From Ahrensia sp. (GTDB lineage Bacteria; Pseudomonadota; Alphaproteobacteria; Rhizobiales; Rhizobiaceae), in contig NZXU01000109.1 of assembly GCA_002698425.1 (NCBI GenBank), forward strand, positions 1 through 46,267: a stretch of 46,267 nucleotides of DNA, written 5' to 3'. The notes under the pieces are model-generated. The model saw only the letters and a list, made by a program, of their open reading frames with translations, did no database searches and had not been told where the DNA came from. This document shows positions 1 through 8,043 of this stretch, one piece after another (the stretch's first letter is position 1; every line of letters starts with the position of its first letter). The position numbers and the translations under genes were made by a program.

Positions 1-1
1 C

Positions 2-100
2 GGGGCGACCTCCGTCGGCACGCTGTCCATCCGCCGCTTCCTCAGACCCGTCTGCTACCAGAACATGCCGCGGGACTTGCTGCCCGACGATCTGGGATAA
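2..100 (+). CDS. C-terminal fragment of an unidentified protein (5' truncated by window edge)
   Basis: An open frame enters from the left edge and ends at a TAA at 98-100, giving 32 residues that finish in RDLLPDDLG. The frame is open throughout and the stop sits just before the convergent LysR gene, which is what a real gene end would look like. I do not recognise the family from this fragment, and no catalytic motif is present. It could be the end of another gene of the neighbouring catabolic locus, but that is only a guess from position. Confidence 0.4.
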   Translation, partial: GATSVGTLSIRRFLRPVCYQNMPRDLLPDDLG

Positions 101-120
101 GGGGAGCGCGCCAGGCTACG

Positions 121-1074
121 TCAATCGCTCCGTTTGCCGGCGGTGGTCGTGCGGCTTTCCCTGACAGTGTCGAGCAGCCAGGTGCGAAAAGCCGCAAGCG
201 GCGGATATCCGGCCATTTCGCGCTGATAGATCAGATAGCCCGTGCTTCGCGCCTGCAGCGAGAAATCCGTGACGGGAACCAGCCGCTTGGCCGACAGGTC
301 GCCCCCGATCAGTTCGATGGGCGCGAAGGCGATGCCCAGACCGCGAATGGCAGCCTGAAACAGCATGGCGTAGCTCTCGAAGGTGAGCGTCGGTTGCGAG
401 CGCAGTGCTGCAAGCTTCGGATCCTTGAACAACCCCGACAGGTTCGCGCGTTCGGAGCTGTGGACGAGCAGGTGGGCGTTGGCGAGCGCCGCCTGGTCCG
501 AATTGGCAATCGCCTCCGTGATCTGGGCCGTCGCGACGGGGCGCAGTTCGAGCTCGATCAGTTTCTCCCACTCTCCGTCCATGCCGGGCGTGTCCGCGAA
601 ATCGATCAGGGCATGCAGATTTCCCAGTCCGGAATGGGGCCGGGACGGAACGCGGGTGGAGAACTCGACCGCGACATCCGGGTAGGCTGCGAAGAAGCTC
701 TGCATCCTCGGTATCAGCCAAAGACTTCCGAATGTGGGCGGGATGCCGAGGCGCAACACTCGTCCGCGGTCGCCGAGCGCGATTGCCTCGGTTGTCGCGG
801 CCGTAAGCTGGGAGAGCATCTGGCGAACCTGTTCGGCGTAGAACGCGCCGGATGCAGTCAGAACGATCTGGCGGCGGCGGTTCGGTTCGAGCAGCGCCAC
901 GCCGAGCAAATTCTCGAGTGAACTCACCTGCCGGCTTACCGCGCTCTGGGTCAGCGCCAGTTCCTCGGCCGCCGCCGTGAAGCTTGCGTGGCGCACCACA
1001 GCCTCGAAGGCGCTGAGCGCCGCGATCGGCGGCATCAGTCGGCGAGGGCGCCGGTGATCATGCAGATTGGTCAT
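121..1074 (-). CDS. LysR-family transcriptional regulator (GcvA-like)
   Basis: A 317-residue protein of usual LysR length. An N-terminal winged helix-turn-helix covers residues about 15-75 (AFEAVVRHASFTAAAEEL, then TQSAVSRQVSSLE), followed by a LysR substrate-binding domain from about residue 105 (GRVLRLGIPPTFGSLWLIPR) to the end. The IPPTFGSLWL segment and overall shape are those of the GcvA-like subgroup. The gene is divergent from the oxidoreductase/VOC/hydrolase run, with only 117 bases between start codons, so it most likely senses the substrate or an intermediate of that pathway and controls the cluster and itself. A T-N11-A element lies 8 bases upstream of its start codon. Met14 is a possible alternative start. 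The inducer cannot be inferred. Confidence 0.9.
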   Translation of the reverse strand: MTNLHDHRRPRRLMPPIAALSAFEAVVRHASFTAAAEELALTQSAVSRQVSSLENLLGVALLEPNRRRQIVLTASGAFYAEQVRQMLSQLTAATTEAIALGDRGRVLRLGIPPTFGSLWLIPRMQSFFAAYPDVAVEFSTRVPSRPHSGLGNLHALIDFADTPGMDGEWEKLIELELRPVATAQITEAIANSDQAALANAHLLVHSSERANLSGLFKDPKLAALRSQPTLTFESYAMLFQAAIRGLGIAFAPIELIGGDLSAKRLVPVTDFSLQARSTGYLIYQREMAGYPPLAAFRTWLLDTVRESRTTTAGKRSD

Positions 1075-1081
1075 AATGCCG

Positions 1082-1096
1082 ATGAGTTAACTTCAT
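1082..1096. promoter_or_regulatory. candidate LysR-box in the divergent promoter region
   Basis: The sequence ATGAGTTAACTTCAT contains inverted ATGA/TCAT arms around a GTTAAC core, and positions 1083-1095 fit the T-N11-A rule for LysR-type operators. It lies in the short region between the LysR gene and the divergent oxidoreductase gene, where such regulators normally bind. Only the pattern and location support it; T-N11-A is a weak motif. Confidence 0.4.
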
Positions 1097-1191
1097 TTGG
1101 ATTGCCTCCCCTCCGAAAGTTATAGACGGGCATTCACGAATGACAAGTTGCGGCTGCCGTGACCGGCGGAACCGCATCGGGAGGAGATGAA

Positions 1192-2232
1192 ATGTCTTAC
1201 CGTGTCGAGCTCCAGCCAAGCGGCAACACCTTCGAAGTGGAGGAGGGAGAGCCCGTTCTGGGTGCCGGTCTGGCCGCCGGATACCAGCTGCCCTATTCAT
1301 GCCGTCGCGGAACATGTGCAACATGCCGATGCCGCATCGTCAGCGGCGAGGTGGACTACGGCCAATATCTGGAATCCATGCTTCCCGAAGAGATGAAGGC
1401 CGAGGGTTACGTGCTCTTGTGCCAGGCCAAGGCGCTCAGCGATCTCGTGCTCGAGGCCCAGGAACTCAAGGTGCAGGCGCAGCAGCCGCGCATCATTCCC
1501 TGCCGTGTCAGGGAGATCCATATGCCGACGCCGGACGTCGCCATCATCCACCTTAGGTTGCCGCAGAACGAAGAGTTCCGGCATGTGGCGGGCCAGTATG
1601 TCGACTTCCTGCTGGCGGACGGCAAGCGGCGGGCCTACTCGATCGCCAATGTGCCGAGCGCGCATGGCGTGATCGACATCGAACTGCATGTGCGCCATTC
1701 CCCTGGCGGGCTTTTCACCGACCACGTGTTCTCCGACATGAAGGTGCGCGAATTGCTGCGCTTCGAGGGGCCGCTCGGCACGATGTTCCTGCGCGAAGAC
1801 AGCGACAAGCCGATCGTCTTCCTGGCCAGCGGAACGGGTTTCGCGCCGATCAAGGCGATCGTCGAATACGCGCTTTCGGAAGGGATCGACCGCCCGATGA
1901 CGCTCTATTGGGGCGGACGCCGGCCGGCCGACCTCTATATGAGCGAGCTTGTCGAGGGTTGGGCGGCGGAATATCCGCAATTCACCTTCGTGCCGGTGAT
2001 TTCCGATGCGGAACCGGAGGACAATTGGACCGGCCGGACCGGTTTCGTGCACAGCGCCGTCCTGAAGGACATCCCGGATCTGTCGGGCCACCAGGTCTAT
2101 GCGAGCGGCAATACGAAGATGGTCGACGCCGCGCGCGATGAATTCCGCCGCCTCGGCGGGCTTCCCGAAGACGAGTTTTTCGCCGATCCGTTCGTTGAGG
2201 AATGGGAAGTGGAAAAGGAATCCGCGGCCTGA
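1192..2232 (+). CDS. 2Fe-2S ferredoxin/FAD/NAD(P)H oxidoreductase (oxygenase reductase component type)
   Basis: A 346-residue electron-transfer reductase. The plant-type ferredoxin domain (residues 1-90) has cluster ligands Cys37, Cys42, Cys45 and Cys77. The ferredoxin-NADP reductase FAD domain follows (RAYSIAN motif for flavin) and then the NAD(P) domain (SGTGFAPIKAI). Domain order matches phenol hydroxylase and AscD/CDP-deoxyglucoseen reductases. It would carry electrons from NAD(P)H through FAD and the 2Fe-2S centre to an oxygenase. The ATG at 1192 is chosen because GGGAGGAG lies 5-10 bases upstream and the ferredoxin fold begins there; an upstream in-frame GTG at 1159 lacks such support. 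No oxygenase gene is visible in the window, so its partner is unknown; it may lie elsewhere. Confidence 0.9.
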   Translation: MSYRVELQPSGNTFEVEEGEPVLGAGLAAGYQLPYSCRRGTCATCRCRIVSGEVDYGQYLESMLPEEMKAEGYVLLCQAKALSDLVLEAQELKVQAQQPRIIPCRVREIHMPTPDVAIIHLRLPQNEEFRHVAGQYVDFLLADGKRRAYSIANVPSAHGVIDIELHVRHSPGGLFTDHVFSDMKVRELLRFEGPLGTMFLREDSDKPIVFLASGTGFAPIKAIVEYALSEGIDRPMTLYWGGRRPADLYMSELVEGWAAEYPQFTFVPVISDAEPEDNWTGRTGFVHSAVLKDIPDLSGHQVYASGNTKMVDAARDEFRRLGGLPEDEFFADPFVEEWEVEKESAA

Positions 2233-2276
2233 CGCCGACAGAAACACAAGCCTATTCTTTCGAGAGGAGAACAAAC

Positions 2277-2747
2277 ATGCTCGACATTGCCGATCCGATT
2301 TTCAAGCCCGACAACCAGGACTCGGTCGTCAAGCCGCTGCTGATGACGCATGGCACGCTGGAGTGCCGCAACCTCGACGAGACGCGAAAGTTCTTCGAGG
2401 AGTTCCTGGGTCTAGAATGCGTTCGCCACAACCCCGACGGCATGCATGCGCGCTGCGGAATGAAGTTCAGCATTGTCTGCCTTCAGGTGGAGAAGAAGGT
2501 GAACACGCTGAGCATTCTCAACCACTGGGGCCTCGACGTCGAAAGCAAGGAAGCTGTCGATGAAGCCCACAAGGCCGCGATCGAGATGAAGGACAAATAC
2601 AAGATCCAGGAGATCACTGATCCGATCATGCGCCACGGTATCTATTCGTTCTATCTTGAAGACCTCGACGGCAATTTCTGGGAAATCGAATATTACGACG
2701 GCGGATCTGTCCACGAGGACGCCTTCGATTTCGGCGACCGGTTCTAG
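2277..2747 (+). CDS. VOC-superfamily protein (glyoxalase/extradiol dioxygenase fold)
   Basis: A 156-residue vicinal-oxygen-chelate protein. Beta-alpha-beta-beta-beta modules start at MTHGTLECRNLDETRKFF and end at YSFYLEDLDGNFWEIEYY. The His of MTHG, the His of MRHG and the Glu of FWEIEYY are placed like metal ligands of this superfamily. The ATG at 2277 follows a GAGAGGAG sequence; the gene lies 44 bases after the reductase and is probably in the same transcript. Members include dioxygenases, isomerases and lyases, so the reaction is not decided by the sequence. In this setting a ring-cleavage or isomerase role on an aromatic or lactone intermediate is plausible but inferred. Confidence 0.85.
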   Translation: MLDIADPIFKPDNQDSVVKPLLMTHGTLECRNLDETRKFFEEFLGLECVRHNPDGMHARCGMKFSIVCLQVEKKVNTLSILNHWGLDVESKEAVDEAHKAAIEMKDKYKIQEITDPIMRHGIYSFYLEDLDGNFWEIEYYDGGSVHEDAFDFGDRF

Positions 2748-2877
2748 CGGCAGTCGGCAAGGAGCGGCGCGCGCATGCTGAAGTGGCGTGGGCCGTTCCC
2801 TATGGGAGGAACGCTTCGGTAAACGGGCGGGCCAGAGTGTGTCCGGCCCGCGTGGCCGATCGAGCGAGGAGGGGTGA

Positions 2878-3612
2878 ATGCCCGAAATCAAGGTGCCTTA
2901 CGAGGTCGACGGACGATCTTTCGAGGGGCTGATCGTTTGCAGCGATACCGCCGCAACTGGCCGGCCGGTACTGTTCATGCAACCGGACTGGTACGGCGTT
3001 TCCCCTGAAACGATCGCCCAGGCCCGCGAGCTCGCGGGCGACCGATATGTCGTCCTGCTAGCCGACATGTTCGGGGCGGGCACCGGCGCGCAGGCGGAAA
3101 CGATGCAGTTCGACGAATTGCTCGGCCGGATGCTCGGAGTGCACAAGAACCTCGCCTTTACGCTCGCCTGTGGAAGCGCGGCCTATGCCGCGATGCTGGC
3201 CGAAGCCGAAAGGCAGGGCCTCGTCGAAAAGGCGGCGCCGAAATTCGCGGTTGGCTATTGCGCTGGCGCGGGCTTCCTAATTGAGCAGGCGCGTTCCGGA
3301 GAAGATTTCGATGCCGTCGTGGCGTTGCATGTCACCAATCCCAATCCGGCGGTGGCCGGCACGCCCTGCAATATCAAGGGAAGGGTCCTGGCGATCCATG
3401 GCGCGGCCGATCCGGTTACGCCGAAAGAGAAGATGGATGCGTTCGAAGAGGAATTGACCGCGGCCAAGGTCGATTGGCAGGTTGTGATGTTCGGAGGCGC
3501 CGTGCACTCCTTCTGCGTGCCCTCGGCCAATTTTCCAGGCGCGCAGTATGACGAGAAGCTGTGCCGCACATCCTACCGGATGATGCATGATTTCTTCGCC
3601 GAAGCGTCTTGA
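2878..3612 (+). CDS. dienelactone hydrolase family protein
   Basis: A 244-residue alpha/beta hydrolase. The nucleophile is Cys128 in a G-Y-C-A-G elbow, Asp178 is in HGAADPVTP and His210 is in GGAVHSF, the Cys-Asp-His triad typical of dienelactone hydrolases. These enzymes open enol-lactones such as dienelactone to maleylacetate. The start at 2878 follows a GAGGAGGGG ribosome binding site. The elbow has Ala where many family members have Leu or Phe. The gene is 130 bases after the VOC gene. A second, distinct family member lies at 9477-10145, so the cluster is bracketed by two lactone hydrolases. The exact substrate is unknown. Confidence 0.88.
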   Translation: MPEIKVPYEVDGRSFEGLIVCSDTAATGRPVLFMQPDWYGVSPETIAQARELAGDRYVVLLADMFGAGTGAQAETMQFDELLGRMLGVHKNLAFTLACGSAAYAAMLAEAERQGLVEKAAPKFAVGYCAGAGFLIEQARSGEDFDAVVALHVTNPNPAVAGTPCNIKGRVLAIHGAADPVTPKEKMDAFEEELTAAKVDWQVVMFGGAVHSFCVPSANFPGAQYDEKLCRTSYRMMHDFFAEAS

Positions 3613-3786
3613 GAGGGACGGCGGCGGGGAACTTCTGATTATGCGATCTTTGCAAGCTGATATTCCAAATCGTCATCGTCTGGGTGAGCAAAGATCATTT
3701 TCGTGGCTGGTCCACGTTTTGTAACTATGTCCTGCAACAAGCCGCATTCTCCGGGAGGGACTGCGCAATAAAATTGGGAGGAGTGA

Positions 3787-3852
3787 ATGCAACTGTCCGC
3801 AGTTCTGCAGCCGCTTGGGCGTGAGTTGGTGCGTTTGGTGGCCCGCTCATGA
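3787..3852 (+). CDS. 21-residue leader ORF translationally coupled to the CoxG-like gene
   Basis: An ATG at 3787 is preceded by a strong GGGAGGAG site at 3776-3783. It opens a 21-codon frame (MQLSAVLQPLGRELVRLVAR plus Ser) that ends in TGA at 3850-3852. That stop overlaps the ATG of the next gene (3849) as ATGA. The next gene itself has no good ribosome binding site, so its translation probably depends on reinitiation from this ORF. The peptide has no recognised domain and is too short for most gene callers. It may be a leader peptide or simply a coupling device; the 174 bases before it could hold the promoter. Confidence 0.5.
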   Translation: MQLSAVLQPLGRELVRLVARS

Positions 3853-4319
3853 AGATCACCGGCCAAGTCACCGTCCAGGCGCCTCGCGAGCGGGTATTCG
3901 AAGCATTGCGCGATGCGGAGTTCTTCGCCAGTTGCGTCGATGGCGTGCAGGATCTCAACGAGATCGACGACACCCATTACACCGCAGTCCTCGAGACGAA
4001 GGTCGCCTATATCCGGTTCCGCTTCAACGTCGAAGTGGACATCACCCGGATCGATTTTCCCAGTCACATCGAGGCGCAGATATCCGGGACGCCGATGGGC
4101 ATCGTCGGACGCCTGACATCGACCTCGACGACGGAGCTTCATGAGAATGGCGACGAGACGGTCATCGATTACGCGATCGATGTGAACCTGACGGGCAAGC
4201 TCGGGAGCATCGGCCAGCCAGTTCTCAAATCGAAGGCCAGGGAGATGGAGCGGGTGTTCACCGAGCGGATGCGCGCGGCGTTTGCGGAGGCAGACCAGAT
4301 GGCGGGAGGAGTGTCATGA
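3849..4319 (+). CDS. coxG: CoxG-like SRPBCC-fold protein
   Basis: A 156-residue protein of the carbon monoxide dehydrogenase subunit G family. It opens MKITGQVTVQAPRERVFEAL, the standard first strand and helix of the SRPBCC/START fold, and ends in a helix after LTGKLGSIGQPVLKSKAREM, typical of CoxG. CoxG proteins accompany Cox-type molybdenum hydroxylases and are thought to help in membrane association or quinone delivery. Its ATG overlaps the stop of a 21-codon leader ORF, and its own stop overlaps the next start (ATGA at 4316), so it is tightly coupled to the hydroxylase genes. It has a shorter C-terminus than CoxG proteins that carry a membrane-anchoring tail. Confidence 0.85.
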   Translation: MKITGQVTVQAPRERVFEALRDAEFFASCVDGVQDLNEIDDTHYTAVLETKVAYIRFRFNVEVDITRIDFPSHIEAQISGTPMGIVGRLTSTSTTELHENGDETVIDYAIDVNLTGKLGSIGQPVLKSKAREMERVFTERMRAAFAEADQMAGGVS

Positions 4320-5191
4320 ACGCATTTGAACTGAAAATGCCGGAGACATTGCAGGGTGCGATAGACCTGCTCGATCCGGAAGACCCGACAGTGCGGCTGA
4401 TATCCGGCGGTACCGGGCTGATGCTGATGATGAAGTCGGATGTGTTTCAGCCGACGCGCCTCGTCAGCCTGAGGAAGATCGAAAAGGACTATTCGACGAT
4501 GGGCCGGTTGCCGGATGGCAGGTTTCGCATCGGCGCGATGGTCACCATGTCGGAGATGCAGAGCGAACAGGCGCTGTTCGAGTTCGCGCCCGTCCTGCGG
4601 CAGACATTGTTGACGCTCGCAAATGTGCGGGTGCGCAATGTCGCGACCGTCGGCGGCGCGCTTGCGCATGGCGATCCCCATATGGATCTGCCGCCGGTTT
4701 TCGCGGCGCTCGACGCCGAGGTCGTGGCCCAATCGCCCAATGGCGAGCGGCGCATCCCGGCCGAGGAGCTTCATGTCGGATACTACGAAACCGTCCTGGC
4801 CGGCGACGAGCTGATCAGGGAAGTGATCATTCCTTCCCAAGAAAATCGCCGTTCGACCTATCTGAAATGCACCACGCGTGCGGTCAAGGACTGGCCGGCG
4901 CTGGGTGTCGCCGTGTCGCTCGGCACGGCCGGCGAGGCGACAGAGGGGGCGCGCCTGGTCATCGGTTCGGTGGCCGAACGCCCGATACGCGTTGCCGCGG
5001 CCGAGGCGGTGCTGAATGGCCGCGCGCTGACGCCTGACATCATGCGCGAAGCCGCCGAGGCCGCTGCCGACACGGTCGAAACGATCCCGGACGAGTTGGG
5101 CTCCGCGGCGTACAAGACGCAACTCGTGCGCGTTTATGTCGAACGGGCCCTGAAGGCTGTCGCCAATCAGAATGCGGAGGTTTCACAATGA
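4316..5191 (+). CDS. molybdenum hydroxylase FAD-binding (medium) subunit
   Basis: A 291-residue CoxM/CutM-type subunit with a PCMH-type FAD-binding domain. FAD motifs are SGGTGLMLMMK near residue 35 and RNVATVGGALAHGDPHMD near residue 105, matching the AGGT and TIGGN motifs of the family. The C-terminal CO dehydrogenase flavoprotein domain starts near residue 175. It takes electrons from the 2Fe-2S subunit and passes them to an acceptor such as NAD or quinone. It overlaps both neighbours by four bases (ATGA at 4316 and 5188), which supports equal synthesis of the subunits. Length is normal. Confidence 0.92.
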   Translation: MNAFELKMPETLQGAIDLLDPEDPTVRLISGGTGLMLMMKSDVFQPTRLVSLRKIEKDYSTMGRLPDGRFRIGAMVTMSEMQSEQALFEFAPVLRQTLLTLANVRVRNVATVGGALAHGDPHMDLPPVFAALDAEVVAQSPNGERRIPAEELHVGYYETVLAGDELIREVIIPSQENRRSTYLKCTTRAVKDWPALGVAVSLGTAGEATEGARLVIGSVAERPIRVAAAEAVLNGRALTPDIMREAAEAAADTVETIPDELGSAAYKTQLVRVYVERALKAVANQNAEVSQ

Positions 5192-7470
5192 ACGAACATG
5201 TCACGCAGCATGTCGGGCAGTCCTATCCGCGGCGGGAAGCCAGGGAAAAGGTCACCGGACGTATCGAATATATCCACAATCTGCGCCTGCCGAACATGCT
5301 CTACGGCAAGATCTTCCGCAGCACGATCGCGCATGGCCGCATCGTCAAGATCGATGTCAGCGCGGCCGCGGCCATGCCCGGCGTGGACTGCGTCATCACC
5401 GGCGAAGATGTCCGCAAGGTCATGCCGGACGTCTATTACGGCGTGATGTTTCACGATCAGCCGGTTCTCGCCGTCGACAAGGTGCGTTTTGTCGGAGAAC
5501 CGGTCGCCATCGTCATGGCCGCCGATCCGAATGTCGCGCATGAGGCAATGTCTCTGATCGAAGCGGAATATGAGGAACTCGATCCCGTCTTCGACGAGAT
5601 GGAAGCCTTGTCGGCGCAGAGTTTCGTGCATGACGAACTCAAGCCCGGCAATCCGCAACTCGGCTTCCTGGCCGGCGTGCGCGACACGAATGTCGGCTTT
5701 CCCTATCAGCTGCGCCATGGCGGCGATGTGGACGAAGCTTTCGAGAAGGCCGATCGTGTTTTCGAGCACATGTTCCGCACACAGGCGTCCGCCCATGTGC
5801 CGCTCGAGCCGCATGTCACTGTGGCCGAGCCGACCAGCACCGGCATCACGCTCCACACCGCCAACCAGAGCCCGCATTTCGTAAGCTTCGAAGTCTCCCG
5901 CCTTCTCGGCTGGCCGCAGTCGAAGGTACGCGTGCGTGTGCCTTATCTGGGCGGCGGCTTCGGATCGAAGCTCTGGCTGAAGCTCGAGGCGATGGCCGCT
6001 GCCGCGGCGCTTCTCGCCAAGAAGCCGGTGAAGATCTCGCTCTCCATGGAAGAGCAGTTCTACATGATCACCAAGCATGCCGCGACGCTGCAGATCAAAA
6101 GCGGTGTCGACAAGGACGGCAAGATCATCGCGCGCAAGTGCAATGTCTTCTGGAACGGCGGCGCCTATGCCGATATCGGTCCGGCGGTTGCCTTTCATGC
6201 CGGCATGACGGCCGCCGGCCCCTATGACATCGAGAATGTCGCGATCGACTCGCTCTCGATGTACACCAACCGGCCGACGGCCGGTGCGCTGCGCGGTTTC
6301 GGCCATCCGCAGCTCGTCTGGGCCTACGAAAATCACACCAACATGATCGCCGAGGAACTGGGCATCGATCCGCTCGAGTTCCGCCGCCGCAATATCCTGC
6401 ATGAAGGCAGCGAGACGGCGACCGGCACAAAACTGACGAATTCCGCGGTTGAACAGGTGTTGGAGCGCGTTGCCGAGAAACTCGGATGGGAGAAGCCCTT
6501 CGATCACGGGGAAGGTACGGTCAAACGCGGCCGGGGCTTCGCCATCGGCATCAAGGCTTCGATTTCGCCATCGACGTCGGAAGCCATTGTCCGGCTGGGT
6601 TCGGACGGATGCGCCACAGTCATCGCCGGCACGGTCGATATGGGGCAGGGCTCCGATACCGCCAATGCGCAGATCGCCGCCGAGGTGCTGAACATTCCCG
6701 TCGAGATGGTCAATGTCGTGCATCCGGACACGCATGTGACGCCTTACGATACGGGCACGCTGGGTTCGCGTTCTCTCTATCACATGGGCAATGCCGTTCG
6801 CCTGGCCGCCGAGGACGCCAAGGCGAAGCTGGAAGCGCTGATGGCGGAGGTCGGCGTCCAGCCGGGTTCCAACGTTCCGATCTGGGAGGTTTTCGCCCGC
6901 AAGAACGGCATGCCCGTCGGCAATGTCACCGGCACGGGCAGTTTCGTGCCGGCCGATCATATCCCGCCGGAGCCGATGACCGGCCAGTCGAGCAACATCA
7001 CGCCGTACTGGATGGTGGGCGCCACCGGGGTCGAGGTCGAGGTCGACACGGAAACCGGCCATGTGCGGGTCCTGAAGATGATCAATGTGGCCGACACGGG
7101 TAACCCGATCAACCCGAAGATCGTCGAGTTCCAGCTCTCCGGCGCGTCCATCATGGCGTTGGGCCAGACGATGACGGAGAAGATGAACTTTGACTCCGGC
7201 CAGGTCACCAACGCCTCCTTCGCGGACTACAAGATCCCCAGCATCCTCGACATTCCAGAGATCGAAAACGATCCGATGGATTGCGGGGAGCCGGACGGAC
7301 CGTTCGGTGCGAAGGGGGTCGGCGAAACCGGCACGTTCGGCGTTGCCGCCGCGATCGCCAATGCAGTCAAGGACGCTGTCGGCGTGCGCGTGACGGAGCT
7401 GCCGATCACGGCGGAAAGCGTTTACCGCGCGATGCGCGCCGCCGCCAACGATCCGCTCGAGGAGGAATAG
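5188..7470 (+). CDS. xanthine dehydrogenase/CODH-family molybdopterin-binding (large) subunit
   Basis: A 760-residue catalytic subunit, a normal length. It has the N-terminal aldehyde oxidase/xanthine dehydrogenase a/b hammerhead domain (about residues 20-125) and the molybdopterin-binding region with LGGGFGSK near residue 256. The active-site loop reads AGALRGFGHPQ, with Arg369 in the position of the xanthine dehydrogenase FRGFG loop, and not the AYxCSFR loop with catalytic Cys of true CO dehydrogenase. Glu713 in GAKGVGETG is the expected catalytic base. It should hydroxylate a carbon of an aromatic, heterocyclic or aldehyde substrate using water. The substrate is not readable from the sequence; CO is unlikely. 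Confidence 0.93.
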   Translation: MNEHVTQHVGQSYPRREAREKVTGRIEYIHNLRLPNMLYGKIFRSTIAHGRIVKIDVSAAAAMPGVDCVITGEDVRKVMPDVYYGVMFHDQPVLAVDKVRFVGEPVAIVMAADPNVAHEAMSLIEAEYEELDPVFDEMEALSAQSFVHDELKPGNPQLGFLAGVRDTNVGFPYQLRHGGDVDEAFEKADRVFEHMFRTQASAHVPLEPHVTVAEPTSTGITLHTANQSPHFVSFEVSRLLGWPQSKVRVRVPYLGGGFGSKLWLKLEAMAAAAALLAKKPVKISLSMEEQFYMITKHAATLQIKSGVDKDGKIIARKCNVFWNGGAYADIGPAVAFHAGMTAAGPYDIENVAIDSLSMYTNRPTAGALRGFGHPQLVWAYENHTNMIAEELGIDPLEFRRRNILHEGSETATGTKLTNSAVEQVLERVAEKLGWEKPFDHGEGTVKRGRGFAIGIKASISPSTSEAIVRLGSDGCATVIAGTVDMGQGSDTANAQIAAEVLNIPVEMVNVVHPDTHVTPYDTGTLGSRSLYHMGNAVRLAAEDAKAKLEALMAEVGVQPGSNVPIWEVFARKNGMPVGNVTGTGSFVPADHIPPEPMTGQSSNITPYWMVGATGVEVEVDTETGHVRVLKMINVADTGNPINPKIVEFQLSGASIMALGQTMTEKMNFDSGQVTNASFADYKIPSILDIPEIENDPMDCGEPDGPFGAKGVGETGTFGVAAAIANAVKDAVGVRVTELPITAESVYRAMRAAANDPLEEE

Positions 7471-7471
7471 G

Positions 7472-7957
7472 ATGCTGGACACACCACAACAGACAATTGA
7501 ATTCACCCTGAACGGCAAACCGGTTTCGGCGCAAATCCAGCCGCAATGGACCCTGGTCGACCTGCTGCAAAACGCGTTCGACCTCTATGGCGCGCGCCAG
7601 AGTTGCGGGCAGGGCCTGTGCGGCTGCTGCAGCGTCGTGGTGGATGGCAAGGCCGTCTCCGGCTGCCTTTACCTGGCGGCCTTCGCCGACGGTTCGACCA
7701 TCGAGACCATCGAGAACGGCGAAGAGGAGCTCGACGCCGTGCAGGAAGCCTTTATCGAAGCCGGGGCGTTTCAGTGCAGTTTCTGCACGCCGGGGTTCAT
7801 CACGATGACCCGGCAGCTGCTCGAGGCCAATCCGGATCCGAGCGTCGACGACATCAAACACTATCTGACCGGCAATCTGTGCCGCTGCGGCACCTATCCG
7901 CAGATCATCGCGGCCGTGCAGATGGCCGCGGGCAAGCTGCAAGCCGCCAAGGCTTGA
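7472..7957 (+). CDS. molybdenum hydroxylase 2Fe-2S (small) subunit
   Basis: A 161-residue CoxS/CutS-type protein with both iron-sulfur clusters intact. The plant-type cluster is bound by Cys45, Cys50, Cys53 and Cys65; the second, helical cluster by Cys102, Cys105, Cys137 and Cys139 (QCSFCTPGF and NLCRCGTY). It passes electrons from the Mo centre to the FAD subunit. It starts one base after the large-subunit stop. Gene order G-M-L-S places the small subunit last; other Cox-type operons use M-S-L. A strong hairpin follows at 7981. Confidence 0.95.
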   Translation: MLDTPQQTIEFTLNGKPVSAQIQPQWTLVDLLQNAFDLYGARQSCGQGLCGCCSVVVDGKAVSGCLYLAAFADGSTIETIENGEEELDAVQEAFIEAGAFQCSFCTPGFITMTRQLLEANPDPSVDDIKHYLTGNLCRCGTYPQIIAAVQMAAGKLQAAKA

Positions 7958-7980
7958 TGATCGGATCACCGATCCTCCCA

Positions 7981-8010
7981 CCCGCCGCGGGTAACCGCGG
8001 CGGGCTTTGA
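7981..8010 (+). terminator. hairpin after the 2Fe-2S subunit gene
   Basis: A perfect 10-bp GC stem (CCCGCCGCGG at 7981-7990 and its complement at 7995-8004) closes on a GTAA loop, followed by CTTTGA. The T tract is short, so it may terminate only in part. The next gene begins at 8044 with its own ribosome binding site, so the hairpin may lower expression of the last two genes relative to the hydroxylase. Confidence 0.6.
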
Positions 8011-8043
8011 CAGTCGTGTGCGAACGCAACGAAGGAACGCGAA

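Noticed and set aside
2827..2851. Inverted repeat GCGGGCC/GGCCCGC before the first dienelactone hydrolase gene
   Set aside because: The 7-bp stem has an 11-base loop and no T tract. In DNA this GC-rich such stems arise easily, so I do not call a terminator or operator.
5188..7470. Carbon monoxide dehydrogenase CoxL identity
   Set aside because: The CoxG neighbour and the Cox-type subunits suggest it, but the active-site loop is ALRGFGHPQ and lacks the AYxCSFR Cys, so a different hydroxylase is more likely.
5167..7518. A 783-codon open frame antisense to the molybdenum hydroxylase large subunit
   Set aside because: It mirrors a strongly conserved gene, has no domain, and is rich in His, Arg and Gly as expected of antisense frames in high-GC DNA. 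The same applies to long antisense frames at 17306-19777, 31776-33575, 40073-42166 and 43463-44674.
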